The translations under genes were made by a program, and so were the position numbers. Below the pieces are notes generated by a model. The model had not been told where the DNA came from and did not search any database. It saw only the letters and a list, made by a program, of their open reading frames with translations. From Lachnospiraceae bacterium (GTDB lineage Bacteria > Bacillota > Clostridia > Lachnospirales > Lachnospiraceae), in contig JAFQQI010000009.1 of NCBI GenBank assembly GCA_017411305.1, positions 1-64,000 of the forward strand: a stretch of 64,000 bases of DNA, read 5' to 3'. This document shows, one piece after another, positions 40,571 to 49,614 of the stretch (its first letter is position 1; each line of letters starts with the position of its first letter).

Positions 40571-41875
40571 ATGTTCAATAGAGAAGAGTATGAAAAGAGA
40601 GTAGCCTGGTATCAGGAAGCAAGATTCGGTATGTTTATCCATTGGGGACTTTATGCCATTCCTGCAAGAGGAGAATGGGTACGTTCCGTAGAAGAGATTC
40701 CGGAGGAAGAATATCTGCCCTTTTTTGACGAATTCAACCCGGTGGATTTTGAACCGGAAAAGTGGGCTAAGGCAGCTAAAGAGGCGGGGATGAAGTATGC
40801 TGTTATGACTGCAAAGCATCACGATGGCTTTTGTTTATTTGACTCTAAGCTTACAGATTTTAAGGCTACCAATACTAAGGCAGGAAAGGATTTAATCCGG
40901 GAGTTTTTGGAGGCATTCCGTAAGGAAGGAATTAAGGTAGGACTTTATTATTCTCTGCTTGACTGGCATCATCCCGATTATCCTCATTACGGTGACTGGC
41001 ACCATCCTATGAGAAACTGTGAAGAAATCAAGGATGTAGAGAGAGACTTTGATCGTTATTTAGAATATATGCATGGTCAGGTAAAGGAGCTTTGTACGCA
41101 GTATGGTAAGCTGGATATTATGTGGTTTGATTTTTCCTATGGGGAAATGACGGGAGAAGCATGGCGCGCTACAGAGCTGGTTAAAATGGTACGCAGCTAT
41201 CAGCCGGATATTATCATAGATAACCGTTTGGAAGTCAGCGGAGAGGGCTTTGGTTCGATTGCAACTGACAATCCGGGGGATTTCTCAGGTGATTTTGTAA
41301 GTCCCGAGCAGATTATTCCGCCAAACGGACTTGTCAGTGAAACCGGTAGGGATTTGGTTTGGGAAGCATGCATTACCATGAACGACCATTGGGGATATTG
41401 TGCCAAGGATAAGAATTTTAAGCCGGCTGCCATGATTATCAAAAAGCTGGTGGAATGTGTCAGCAAGAACGGAAATATGCTCTTAAATGTAGGTCCTGAT
41501 GCAAAGGGAAATATTCCAAACGAATCCTTAAAGATTCTAAAGGAAATCGGAACGTGGATGAAGAAAAATGCACTTTCCGTATATGGTTGTAAGAGCAGTG
41601 GACTTGCTAAGCCGGAAAACGGCAGAATCACAGGAAACGGTAATAAGCTTTATTATCATATTATGGAGAATGCCATCGGTGCAGTTCCGCTTTACGGAAT
41701 CCCAAAGGATAAAGTGAAGTCGATGCGTCTTTTGTTTGACGGAAGCGAATTGAAAATGTCCGGCGGCTGGTGTGAAAGCAATTATCCGGATGTGGTTTTT
41801 GTAAATGTTTCTGATACACCTTATTTACCTGATGAGGTGGATACGGTGGTAGAAATTTTACTGACGGAAGAATAA
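40571..41875 (+). CDS. GH29 alpha-L-fucosidase
   Basis: This enzyme of 434 residues belongs to glycoside hydrolase family 29, retaining fucosidases active on alpha-1,3, 1,4 or 1,6-linked fucose. The (beta/alpha)8 domain shows RFGMFIHWGLYAIPARGEW, KHHDGFCLFDS (82-92) and the nucleophile region LDIMWFDFSYGE (Asp187). NGNMLLNVGPDAKGNIP follows, then a small beta domain. No signal peptide is present, so it probably acts on imported fucosides and complements the GH95 enzyme at 9321. GGGGAGG precedes the ATG. Confidence 0.94.
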   Translation: MFNREEYEKRVAWYQEARFGMFIHWGLYAIPARGEWVRSVEEIPEEEYLPFFDEFNPVDFEPEKWAKAAKEAGMKYAVMTAKHHDGFCLFDSKLTDFKATNTKAGKDLIREFLEAFRKEGIKVGLYYSLLDWHHPDYPHYGDWHHPMRNCEEIKDVERDFDRYLEYMHGQVKELCTQYGKLDIMWFDFSYGEMTGEAWRATELVKMVRSYQPDIIIDNRLEVSGEGFGSIATDNPGDFSGDFVSPEQIIPPNGLVSETGRDLVWEACITMNDHWGYCAKDKNFKPAAMIIKKLVECVSKNGNMLLNVGPDAKGNIPNESLKILKEIGTWMKKNALSVYGCKSSGLAKPENGRITGNGNKLYYHIMENAIGAVPLYGIPKDKVKSMRLLFDGSELKMSGGWCESNYPDVVFVNVSDTPYLPDEVDTVVEILLTEE

Positions 41876-41907
41876 AGCAAATCAGTAGGAGATTTGGGAG
41901 AGATACC

Positions 41908-43437
41908 GTGAAAGAAAAAAAGCAGATATTAAGAAACAGAATACTGATTGTATTTAGCGGAGTTCTTACATTAATTCCTTCGGTATATTGGTGCTTAACA
42001 GAAGGGCAGCAGCCAATGTATCAGGAAAGTAGTTTTTTCCCACATTATTTTATTATGTTGATGATTTCTGTTGCAGTTGCAGTCAGTAATTGCTTGATAA
42101 ACCGTAAGATAATAAAAGACAAATTTTTATGTATTATGGAATGCACGGTAGGAGGTCTGATTGCCATTGCATTTGCGGCAGTGATGATTAGTGTAAATGT
42201 ATCATGGAAAGATGGATTTGGAGATTTTGTAGCAGCGCTTGCTCTCAATGGATATCTTATTTGTCTATATGAGATAGTTCTATGTGTCATTCATGCTGTA
42301 ATAGAGCTGTTGTTAAGCAAAATTTTTAAGAGGTTCCTGTTACTTACACTATGCATATGCATTAGTTCTGCCATATTTGCAGGTAATGTATATGCCGCAG
42401 ATATGACAGAATCAACTAAAGAATCCGCCGAAGAAGCCGAACGGAAGCTGCTTGCCGATTATGAGGACTATCAAGGGCGGCTTCGCTCCGTAACGGAGAG
42501 GGAGGACATTGAGAAGAACGGATTCAGACTGATAGAAAGCCAGATTTTTCCTTTGGAAACAAAGCAGTTCGGAGAGGTGTTTTTGCTTCCGGCCATTGAG
42601 AAAAAGCACTGCAGACTTGCTTTGTTTTTAGCCAGAGAAGACGGTACGATTGTTTACCGCACAGACAAGCTGGAGGTGAACAATTGGAACAAAGGGCAAA
42701 TGTGGCAACCGGTGCGGAACATTTCTGCAGTGTCCTTTCAAGATTTAAATAAGGACAATATGACAGATATTGTGTTGATTATTACCTGTGTAAACAAAGA
42801 AGGGGATTATAAAGGGATTCCTTACAAGGTGGGAGACGTACTGTTTCAGGCAGAAGAGGGATTTTATCGGGATTACCGCATCTCGGATAAAATCAACCGT
42901 TTTGATATGAACAAAAGTGCAGAAAGTATTGCAGCCTTTGTCAGGGATGGATATTCCACAGAATTTCTTTATACGGCAGATACCAAAGCGGACTTAATCA
43001 AAAACAGATTCAAGATAGCCACAGAGCAGTGCTATAAGCGTCAGTTTGAAAAGCTTGGCATGCTGGAGGTTGTGCCGGGTACTTATACCATAGCAGAGTT
43101 TTCCCATTTTATGATTTATTTGGTGAATGAACAGGGCTCTATTGTATGGAGCCTGCAGCCCATGGGAACCTATGATAACCTTTATTCCTTAAAGGGAGTA
43201 AAGTGCATGGATTTAGATGGCGACGGACTAAAGGATATCTTCGTGTTGGCGAGATACAGCTCGGCAGGACACGACAATGAGCTGGTAATTGAAACAGATT
43301 ACTCCGTTTATTACCAGCGAACAGGCGGCTTTGAGGAAGATAAGGAAATTAAGCTTTCCGTAAAAGTTGCAGAGGGAGATACCGTAAATACTATGATAGA
43401 AAAGGTAAAGGGCTATTGGGGCTGGAGTGATACCTAG
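41908..43437 (+). CDS. Membrane protein with VCBS/FG-GAP-like extracellular part
   Basis: This 509-residue protein has about four membrane segments in the first 130 residues and a further signal-like helix (LLLTLCICISSAIFAGNVYA). A long exported domain follows. Two calcium-loop-like units, DLNKDNMTDIVLI and DLDGDGLKDIFVL, resemble FG-GAP/VCBS blades. It is the first gene of an operon with the response regulator (18 bases later), the sensor kinase and another exported protein, so it may be a sensory accessory protein. I do not recognise a named family. Confidence 0.72.
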   Translation: MKEKKQILRNRILIVFSGVLTLIPSVYWCLTEGQQPMYQESSFFPHYFIMLMISVAVAVSNCLINRKIIKDKFLCIMECTVGGLIAIAFAAVMISVNVSWKDGFGDFVAALALNGYLICLYEIVLCVIHAVIELLLSKIFKRFLLLTLCICISSAIFAGNVYAADMTESTKESAEEAERKLLADYEDYQGRLRSVTEREDIEKNGFRLIESQIFPLETKQFGEVFLLPAIEKKHCRLALFLAREDGTIVYRTDKLEVNNWNKGQMWQPVRNISAVSFQDLNKDNMTDIVLIITCVNKEGDYKGIPYKVGDVLFQAEEGFYRDYRISDKINRFDMNKSAESIAAFVRDGYSTEFLYTADTKADLIKNRFKIATEQCYKRQFEKLGMLEVVPGTYTIAEFSHFMIYLVNEQGSIVWSLQPMGTYDNLYSLKGVKCMDLDGDGLKDIFVLARYSSAGHDNELVIETDYSVYYQRTGGFEEDKEIKLSVKVAEGDTVNTMIEKVKGYWGWSDT

Positions 43438-43454
43438 AGGACGAGGGGATAAAA

Positions 43455-44114
43455 ATGATAAAGATACTGATTGTAGATGATGAAAAACCGATTTGTGATT
43501 TGATAGATTTGAATTTGTCGGCAGCAGGCTATCATACCATGGCCGTGCAGGACGGAATTGCCGCTATTGATTTGATTGAAAAGGAAGACTTTGATCTGGT
43601 GCTTTTAGATGTGATGCTTCCGGGAGCCGATGGTTATGATGTGATGGAATATATCAGACCTCTTGGGGTGCCGGTAATCTTTATTACAGCCAAGCATGAG
43701 GTCAGGGACAGGGTAAAGGGACTGAAGCTGGGAGCAGACGATTATTTGGTAAAGCCCTTTGATGTGGTGGAACTGGTAGCCAGAGTAGAGGCGGTGCTTC
43801 GCCGCTATCATAAGGCAGAGCGGGTTTTGACAGCCGGAGATGTTCAGGTAGACGTGGAAGCAAGAAGAGTCACAAGAGCAGGAAAGCCGGTGGTGCTTAC
43901 CAATAAAGAATTCGGTCTTCTTGTGCTTTTTATGGAAAATAAAAATGTTGCCCTGTTCCGTGAAACCTTGTATGAAAAGGTTTGGGAGGATGAGTATTTT
44001 GCAGACAGCCGGACCTTGGATTTGCATGTCCAGAGACTTCGCAAAAAACTTGGCTGGGAGCAGAATTTAGTTGCAGTATATAAGGTTGGTTACCGTTTAG
44101 AGGTGTCAGAATGA
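43455..44114 (+). CDS. Two-component response regulator, OmpR/PhoB family
   Basis: This protein of 219 residues has a receiver domain (phosphorylation site Asp52 in LVLLDVMLPG, conserved Asp8-Asp9, and Lys in YLVKPFD) and a C-terminal winged helix (VTRAGKPVVLTNKEFGLLVLFMENKN, VQRLRKKLG). OmpR-family proteins usually bind direct repeats spaced by about one helical turn; such repeats are present after the operon at 46337. It overlaps the kinase start by 4 bases. Confidence 0.95.
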   Translation: MIKILIVDDEKPICDLIDLNLSAAGYHTMAVQDGIAAIDLIEKEDFDLVLLDVMLPGADGYDVMEYIRPLGVPVIFITAKHEVRDRVKGLKLGADDYLVKPFDVVELVARVEAVLRRYHKAERVLTAGDVQVDVEARRVTRAGKPVVLTNKEFGLLVLFMENKNVALFRETLYEKVWEDEYFADSRTLDLHVQRLRKKLGWEQNLVAVYKVGYRLEVSE

Positions 44115-45520
44115 AATTTTCTTTAAAATTGTTATTGTGTACCATGATTATCATGGCTATTACATTGGGTGTGGGCGGCTTCTATTACGTGAATTATGTG
44201 TTTGAAACTTCACTGGAGAGAGAAGTGGGACAAGCCTTGGATGAAAACAGCATCCTGAAGTTTGCTTTTGAAACGGCAGCACTGAATTCACCGGTGAAGT
44301 ATGACATGCTTCAGGATACCACTATTGAGCAGATAGCAGCCAATTTGGAAAACAGCGGACAGAGTACAGGCAGGTTAATCCGTTTGTCCAATGAAGAGAA
44401 GCAAACCCTTTATGCCAGTGAAGGCTTTGAAACTGACGGGGAGCTGCTTGCAAAGGTAAGTGAGAATATCAAAGCTTATCGCGTGGTGAACTTAGGAGAG
44501 CACTATTATATTCATACCGGTAATACGGTAGAAGCACTGGACCGGGAACTGTATTTGGAGACAATGAAGGATGTTTCCGTGGTATTTGAGGAACGTGCCA
44601 TGGGCTTTACGGTATATCGGCGTATGACCGCAGTGATGCTGATTGTGGGTGCGATGATTATGCATCTGATTGCATCATGGTTAACGAAACCGATCCGATT
44701 ACTTACCAAAGCAACCGAGCAGATGGCAGCAGGAGATTATGATTACCGTGCCAAAGTGGTCAGCAATGATGAATTGGGACAGCTGACCAAAGACTTTAAT
44801 GAAATGGCTGAAGCACTGGAAGAAAATGTGAATCAGCTGGAAGAAGAAATTCAGGCAAGAGAGGATTTCGTGGGAGCTTTTGCCCATGAACTGAAAACAC
44901 CGCTTACCTCCATTATCGGGTATGCGGATATGCTCCGTTCCCGTAAGTTGGATGAAGAAAAGAGTTTTCTCTCCGCTAACTATATCTATACAGAGGGAAA
45001 GCGCTTGGAGGCAATGTCTATCAGACTGTTGGATATTATGGTCACAAGACATGGGAAAGCAGAATTTTTGCCGGTTTCAACGGAAAGCTTATTTGCCTAT
45101 ATACAGGATATGTTTGTGACCAATAAGCAGTATCGGTTTGTGTATGAATGCGAGCCCGCGGTTGTGACGGCGGAAGGCAATTTAATCAAAACAGTATTGA
45201 TTAATTTGCTGGATAATGCCTGTAAGGCTTCCGAGGATGGCGGAGTGATTGAAGTAACCGGACGAAAGGTAGAGGAGGGATATCGTTTTACGGTAACAGA
45301 TTATGGAATCGGGATTCCCAAGGAGGAAATTTCCAAGATTACCAAAGCCTTTTATATGGTGGATAAATCACGTGCCAGAAGCAAGAACGGTGCAGGATTG
45401 GGATTATCCCTGTGTGCGGAAATACTGGCACTGCATCATTCCAAGTTAGAGATTACAAGTACCCCGGGAGAGGGCACGCAAATGAGCTTCGTGCTGGCAG
45501 AAGGAGGTAAGGAAGTATGA
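44111..45520 (+). CDS. Sensor histidine kinase
   Basis: This membrane kinase of 469 residues has two N-terminal spans around an extracellular region (about 30-175) and a HAMP linker (SWLTKPIRLLTKATEQMAAGDYDYRAKV). The phospho-acceptor box FAHELKTPLTSIIGY contains His259. An ATPase domain shows LLDNACKAS, DYGIGIP and GAGLGLSLC. It should phosphorylate the regulator encoded directly upstream. The signal is unknown; neighbours encode exported proteins that might sense or modulate it. Confidence 0.95.
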   Translation: MKFSLKLLLCTMIIMAITLGVGGFYYVNYVFETSLEREVGQALDENSILKFAFETAALNSPVKYDMLQDTTIEQIAANLENSGQSTGRLIRLSNEEKQTLYASEGFETDGELLAKVSENIKAYRVVNLGEHYYIHTGNTVEALDRELYLETMKDVSVVFEERAMGFTVYRRMTAVMLIVGAMIMHLIASWLTKPIRLLTKATEQMAAGDYDYRAKVVSNDELGQLTKDFNEMAEALEENVNQLEEEIQAREDFVGAFAHELKTPLTSIIGYADMLRSRKLDEEKSFLSANYIYTEGKRLEAMSIRLLDIMVTRHGKAEFLPVSTESLFAYIQDMFVTNKQYRFVYECEPAVVTAEGNLIKTVLINLLDNACKASEDGGVIEVTGRKVEEGYRFTVTDYGIGIPKEEISKITKAFYMVDKSRARSKNGAGLGLSLCAEILALHHSKLEITSTPGEGTQMSFVLAEGGKEV

Positions 45521-46338
45521 AAAAGAGAACAGTAAACCTTGCCCTTTTGCTACTGGTATTGTTGGTTATGGTTTTGGCAATCTGGGGACCGGAAACCCTG
45601 GCTGTTTACAGGGACAAAAGTGTGCTGAACCATATTACGGAGCAGGAAACGGAAAGTGAAGGCGTAGGATACCGATATCAGCTTAGTAATAATGAAAAAC
45701 TGTATCTGCTCTCAGAAAGCTTAAACAGTCAATCCCTGCCGCAGACAGAGCAGAGTGCGCTGACCAGAGATCCGGCAGAGGCGGGTTACCAGGAGGGGGC
45801 ATATGCCTTTGTTGTAAACCGCAAAGGACCGGTGGGAACAGAAATTACCAACGAAGAAATTTATGACAGCTGTAATAGCGGGCTTACTCTTTTAAAAGAA
45901 AAAGGAATCATTCCCGGTGATGTAAAGGAAATCGAAAACGGCTATTATGAAGCTACCATGTACTCTGCCATCGATGTGTTGGAGCCCAGAAACAATGTTG
46001 CGGTATGGAAACTGACATTTTCGGGAAATCAAAAGAGTGCTACCAAGCAGAACCGTCTTTTGGATGTTTATATTGATGCAGATAACGGAAAAATATACGA
46101 ATTTTATGTCAGAACCGATTTAACATGGGATGAAATTGATGCCGATGCGTTAGTAGCAGAATGGGCGGACTATATCGGCCTTTACGGCATGGAAGAGTAT
46201 GTGACGGAAAATCCTCTTTTGGAAACAACACCGGATTATAAAAAATATGTTTTCCCGGGTATGGGAGAAGAAAATACCATTGTAACAGTGGGTTTTTATG
46301 AGGGAATTAATGAGCTGTTTCTGAAAATTTCCAGATGA
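45517..46338 (+). CDS. Membrane-anchored exported protein of unknown function
   Basis: The 273-residue protein begins with a single hydrophobic helix (residues 6-30) and then a soluble extracytoplasmic domain. The middle (WKLTFSGNQKSATKQNRLLDVYIDADNGKIYEFYVRT) resembles a PepSY-like alpha/beta unit, but the match is weak. It overlaps the kinase gene by 4 bases and is part of the same operon. A role in modulating the sensor is possible by context only. Confidence 0.7.
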   Translation: MKKRTVNLALLLLVLLVMVLAIWGPETLAVYRDKSVLNHITEQETESEGVGYRYQLSNNEKLYLLSESLNSQSLPQTEQSALTRDPAEAGYQEGAYAFVVNRKGPVGTEITNEEIYDSCNSGLTLLKEKGIIPGDVKEIENGYYEATMYSAIDVLEPRNNVAVWKLTFSGNQKSATKQNRLLDVYIDADNGKIYEFYVRTDLTWDEIDADALVAEWADYIGLYGMEEYVTENPLLETTPDYKKYVFPGMGEENTIVTVGFYEGINELFLKISR

Positions 46339-46402
46339 TGCAACTTTGATGCAAAAATGATGTACTTTTGATGCAACTTTGATGATAATTTGATGCAACC
46401 CG
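46337..46402 (+). repeat. Six 11-base iterons before polysaccharide deacetylase
   Basis: GATG recurs at 46337, 46348, 46359, 46370, 46381 and 46392, exactly every 11 bases. The consensus unit is GATGCAACTTT; four of six units keep GATGCAA. The array ends just before a -10 candidate (TATTCT, 46407-46412) and covers the -35 position. This is the classical layout for activation by an OmpR/PhoB-type regulator such as the one at 43455. The first unit includes the stop region of the upstream gene. Confidence 0.78.
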
Positions 46403-46461
46403 TATGTATTCTGTAAGAAAGAACAACATATCTTATAGAAGAACAAAAGGGAGCGGAGATT

Positions 46462-47334
46462 ATGAGAAATGAGGCATCGGTAAAACAGAACAAAAGAAGA
46501 AAAATGATTGGAAAGTGGATACTCCTGATTGGGTCAGCAATAGTTGCCGGCGTAGTGGGAGTATTCCTTTTTGCATCGATAAAGGTAAGTGCAGCAGAAG
46601 ATGCAGTGATTGCTCCGACACCCCTTCGGATTAGTCAGTCAACAGCTGCTGCACCGGTAGAAAAGAATCTGAATTCAAATAACATGGCAACACTTTTTTT
46701 ATCTCATTTCAGATTGACTTATAAAACCATGTACCTGACTTTTGATGACGGACCTTCCAAAGAAAATACAGACAAAGTACTGGATGTGTTAAAGGAAAAG
46801 AACGTGAAAGCAACTTTCTTTGTCATTGGAGAATATGTGCGGAAATATCCTGATACTGCCAGACGGATTGTGGAAGAGGGACATACCATAGGCATTCACT
46901 GTGATGTACATGACTATTCTATTTTGTATGCAAATAAGGAAGCGTATATTGCTGATTTTGAGAAAGCATATGATACCGTATATCAGATTACAGGTGTGAA
47001 AACAAAGCTGTTCCGCTTTCCGGGAGGAAGCGTGAATGCTTATAATAAACAGGTTTGCGGAGATATTGTAAAGGAGCTGGAGGCAAGAGGTTTTATTTAT
47101 TTTGACTGGAATGCCAGCTTAGAGGATACGGTAGGGAATAAATCAGGAGAGCAGCTTCTGCAAAGTGCTAATGAGTCGGTTATGGGGAGAGAAAGGATTG
47201 TAATGCTTGCTCATGACAGAGTAGAGAATACTGCAGACAATTTAGGTACGATTATTGATGCCTTCCCGGAATATCGGATGAGACCTCTTAATGAATATGT
47301 CAGTCCCGTGCATTTCAGAAGGTTCTGGGAATAG
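46462..47334 (+). CDS. Exported polysaccharide deacetylase (peptidoglycan GlcNAc deacetylase-like)
   Basis: This protein of 290 residues has an N-terminal signal anchor (about 17-45) and a NodB domain starting at TFDDGP (93-98). Zinc ligands are Asp95 and the histidines in HCDVHDYS; FRFPGG, then FDWNASLED and MLAHD complete motifs 3-5. It should remove acetyl groups from wall GlcNAc and so raise lysozyme resistance. The iteron array at 46337 places it under probable control of the neighbouring two-component system. GGGAGCGGAG lies before the ATG. Confidence 0.9.
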   Translation: MRNEASVKQNKRRKMIGKWILLIGSAIVAGVVGVFLFASIKVSAAEDAVIAPTPLRISQSTAAAPVEKNLNSNNMATLFLSHFRLTYKTMYLTFDDGPSKENTDKVLDVLKEKNVKATFFVIGEYVRKYPDTARRIVEEGHTIGIHCDVHDYSILYANKEAYIADFEKAYDTVYQITGVKTKLFRFPGGSVNAYNKQVCGDIVKELEARGFIYFDWNASLEDTVGNKSGEQLLQSANESVMGRERIVMLAHDRVENTADNLGTIIDAFPEYRMRPLNEYVSPVHFRRFWE

Positions 47335-47430
47335 AACTGTTACCTTGCATTCTATAGAGAATTGTGCTATTTTTTTAGATAGGGATTTTGAAGAAAAATC
47401 CTTGGAAAAAGAAATATTTGGAGGTACGGT

Positions 47431-47832
47431 ATGAAGAAATTTTTCAAGGAATTTAAAGAGTTTGCCCTTCGCGGTAATGTAATGGATATGGCAATCGGTA
47501 TTATTATCGGTGGCGCTTTTACGGGAATTATAACATCCCTGACAGAGAATTTCATTAATCCTGTCTTAACGGTTCTGATGGGACAGGCAACCTATACAAG
47601 TACAGATGTGAAAGCATTTGCAGCTGCATTCCTGGCAGCAGTTGTGAATTTTATTATCACGGCATTTATTTTGTTCTGTTTAATCAAAGGAATGAACAAG
47701 ATGCTTACAATCGGTAAGAAGAAGGAAGAGCCTGCTGCTCCCACCACGAAGGTTTGTCCTTACTGCAAGAGCGAGATTCCTTTAGATGCAACAAGATGCG
47801 CTCATTGTACTTCCCAGCTTACGGAGAACTAA
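47431..47832 (+). CDS. mscL: Large-conductance mechanosensitive channel MscL with zinc ribbon
   Basis: The 133-residue channel protein starts with the MscL hallmark FKEFALRGNVMDMAIGIIIGGAFTGIITSL. It has a second membrane helix (about 64-86), then a C-terminal zinc ribbon (Cys109, Cys112, Cys123, Cys126; CPYCKSEIPLDATRCAHC). MscL opens under membrane tension to release solutes in hypo-osmotic shock. Such a ribbon tail is known in Firmicutes MscL and is not a novelty. GGAGG precedes the ATG. Confidence 0.95.
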   Translation: MKKFFKEFKEFALRGNVMDMAIGIIIGGAFTGIITSLTENFINPVLTVLMGQATYTSTDVKAFAAAFLAAVVNFIITAFILFCLIKGMNKMLTIGKKKEEPAAPTTKVCPYCKSEIPLDATRCAHCTSQLTEN

Positions 47833-47833
47833 A

Positions 47834-48556
47834 ATGATTGGAACCATCATTAATACAGCAGCAGTAGTGGCCGGCGGAATCGCCGGTCTTTGCTTGAAAA
47901 ACGGAATCAAACAAAAGACACAGGATATTTTGATGCAGGCCTGCGGTGTAGCAAGCATGTTTATCGGTGCTTCCGGAACTCTTGCCAAAATGTTGGTGAT
48001 ACAAGACGGAAAATTAGAGACCACGGGAACCATGCTTTTGATTTTTTCGTTGGTTCTGGGCGGTGCCTTGGGAGAATTTCTTGATATAGAGGCAAGAATG
48101 GATACCATAGGTGAAAAGATTAAAAAGGCAGTCAAAGCGCAGAATGACAATCTTTTTGTGGAAGGATTTGTGAATGTCTCCCTGATTATCTGTGTGGGAG
48201 CTATGGCAATTGTAGGCTCCATACAGGATGGTATCAGCGGCGATTATTCCATGCTGGCTGCTAAAGCGGTTTTGGACCTTGTAATAGTTCTTATTTTTGC
48301 AGCTACCTATGGAATCGGTGCAGTTTTTTCGGCAGTACCGATTTTGGTATATCAGGGAAGTATTACGTTACTGGCAGCTTTTTTTGGCTCCTTTGTCAGT
48401 GAGATGATTATCAGTGACTTGTCCTTTATCGGATCGACCTTGATTTTCTGTGTAGGTGTCAATATTGCTTTCGGTAAGAAATTTAAAGTAGGAAATATGT
48501 TGCCGGCATTGATTGTTCCGGTACTTTATCATGTAGCATTAGGCATGATTCACTGA
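47834..48556 (+). CDS. DUF554 family membrane protein
   Basis: This protein of 240 residues has about seven membrane helices and the DUF554 opening MIGTIINTAAVVAGGIAGLCLKNGI. It continues with SLVLGGALGEFLDIEARMDTIGEKIKK and SLIICVGAMAIVGSIQDGISGDYSMLAAKAVLD. It is an uncharacterised transport-like family. The ATG lies 2 bases after the mscL stop, implying co-translation; GGAG lies in the mscL end. Confidence 0.92.
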   Translation: MIGTIINTAAVVAGGIAGLCLKNGIKQKTQDILMQACGVASMFIGASGTLAKMLVIQDGKLETTGTMLLIFSLVLGGALGEFLDIEARMDTIGEKIKKAVKAQNDNLFVEGFVNVSLIICVGAMAIVGSIQDGISGDYSMLAAKAVLDLVIVLIFAATYGIGAVFSAVPILVYQGSITLLAAFFGSFVSEMIISDLSFIGSTLIFCVGVNIAFGKKFKVGNMLPALIVPVLYHVALGMIH

Positions 48557-48600
48557 TTGACCGATGAATTACTAATTTCGGATACAGAGGGAATATATAT

Positions 48601-49026
48601 ATGAATCAAACAGAAGCAATGAAACAGGACAAAAGTCTTGAAGAAGTTAGAACTATATTTGCAGATGACAGATTTGCTACCGAAAACGGTGCGATGATTG
48701 AAGCAATCGGTGACAAATATGCTAAGTGCAGCGTAACGATTACCGATTCCCACAGAAATGCCATGGGTGCGGTAATGGGTGGCGTATACTTTATGTTGGC
48801 GGATTTTGCCTTTGCAGTTGCAGCAAACTGGCAGAGGATGGGTACCGTTTCCTTAAACGCAGATATTTCCTTTTTAGGAAGTGCAAAAGGAGATAAGCTG
48901 ACGGCAGAGGCTGTTTGCATTAAGGATGGCAGAACCACAGCCTGCTACCGGATTGATGTAAAAGATAATTTGGAGAATTTGGTGGCAACGGTAACAACAA
49001 CAGGCTATCATAGTGTAAAATCATAG
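48601..49026 (+). CDS. PaaI-type hotdog thioesterase
   Basis: This 141-residue protein has the hotdog fold signature of PaaI thioesterases: SHRNAMGAVMGGVYFMLADFAFAVAAN, where the HGG-like turn reads MGG with an aspartate in ADFA, and ADISFLGSAKGDKLTAEAVCI. These enzymes hydrolyse acyl-CoA thioesters. The end overlaps the convergent GNAT gene by six bases. The physiological acyl group is unknown. Confidence 0.87.
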   Translation: MNQTEAMKQDKSLEEVRTIFADDRFATENGAMIEAIGDKYAKCSVTITDSHRNAMGAVMGGVYFMLADFAFAVAANWQRMGTVSLNADISFLGSAKGDKLTAEAVCIKDGRTTACYRIDVKDNLENLVATVTTTGYHSVKS

Positions 49027-49491
49027 AATCGTTTCCATGCCAATCTTTTGGGGTTTTAAACCGCAGGCTTCATAGAATTTCATAGCGCCTTCGTTCAGGC
49101 TCCATACATTCAAAGTCACGTTATAGCAGCCGCTATCCTTGGCAAAGGTAAGTACGGCATCATAAAGCTGTTTGCCGATATGTTTTCCGCGGATGTTTTC
49201 ATCTACACATAAATCATCAATATAAAGAGTTTTAATATCGGTTAAAATATTATTGTTAAGGTGTTGCTGGAAAATGCAAAAGGCATATCCTAATACGTTT
49301 TCGCTTTCATCAACGGCAACAAAAATCGGACGCATGTCATCAAGAATGATGGCAAGCAGTTCTTCGTCGGTATATTTTTTTGCACCGTATTTAAATAAAT
49401 CCGGGCGTCCCTTGTGATGTACCAGGCACACCTGAAGAAGGAGATTGTTGATTCCAACCATATCCTGTGCTTTAGCTCTTCTGATATTCAT
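49021..49491 (-). CDS. GNAT family N-acetyltransferase
   Basis: The 156-residue protein opens MNIRRAKAQDMVGINNLLLQVC and has motif A TLYIDDLCVDENIRGKHIGKQLYDAVLTFAKDSGCYNVTLNVW. It ends with AMKFYEACGLKPQKIGMETIL. It is convergent with the thioesterase gene and divergent from the lipase-like gene. The substrate is unknown. The ATG has AAGGACTGA upstream, an acceptable ribosome site. Confidence 0.88.
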   Translation of the reverse strand: MNIRRAKAQDMVGINNLLLQVCLVHHKGRPDLFKYGAKKYTDEELLAIILDDMRPIFVAVDESENVLGYAFCIFQQHLNNNILTDIKTLYIDDLCVDENIRGKHIGKQLYDAVLTFAKDSGCYNVTLNVWSLNEGAMKFYEACGLKPQKIGMETIL

Positions 49492-49552
49492 ATTTTGTTT
49501 CAGTCCTTTCAGTGATAATTACAAAAAACAGTATAACACAGAAAGATTCAAA

Positions 49553-49581
49553 GTGACAAATAGTATCACAGGATATATAAT
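49553..49581 (+). promoter_or_regulatory. Promoter of GDXG lipase-like gene
   Basis: GTGACA and a perfect TATAAT are 17 bases apart, 33 bases before the ATG at 49615. Confidence 0.68.
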
Positions 49582-49614
49582 AAACTCAGATTTAATTAAG
49601 GAACGGAGGATAAA

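Noticed and set aside
41200-41631. Long open frame antisense to the GH29 gene
   Set aside because: It lies entirely inside a well-supported gene on the opposite strand, has no ribosome site and no recognisable motif.
47431-47832. Novel MscL-zinc ribbon fusion
   Set aside because: A C-terminal zinc ribbon is common in Firmicutes MscL and needs no special explanation.
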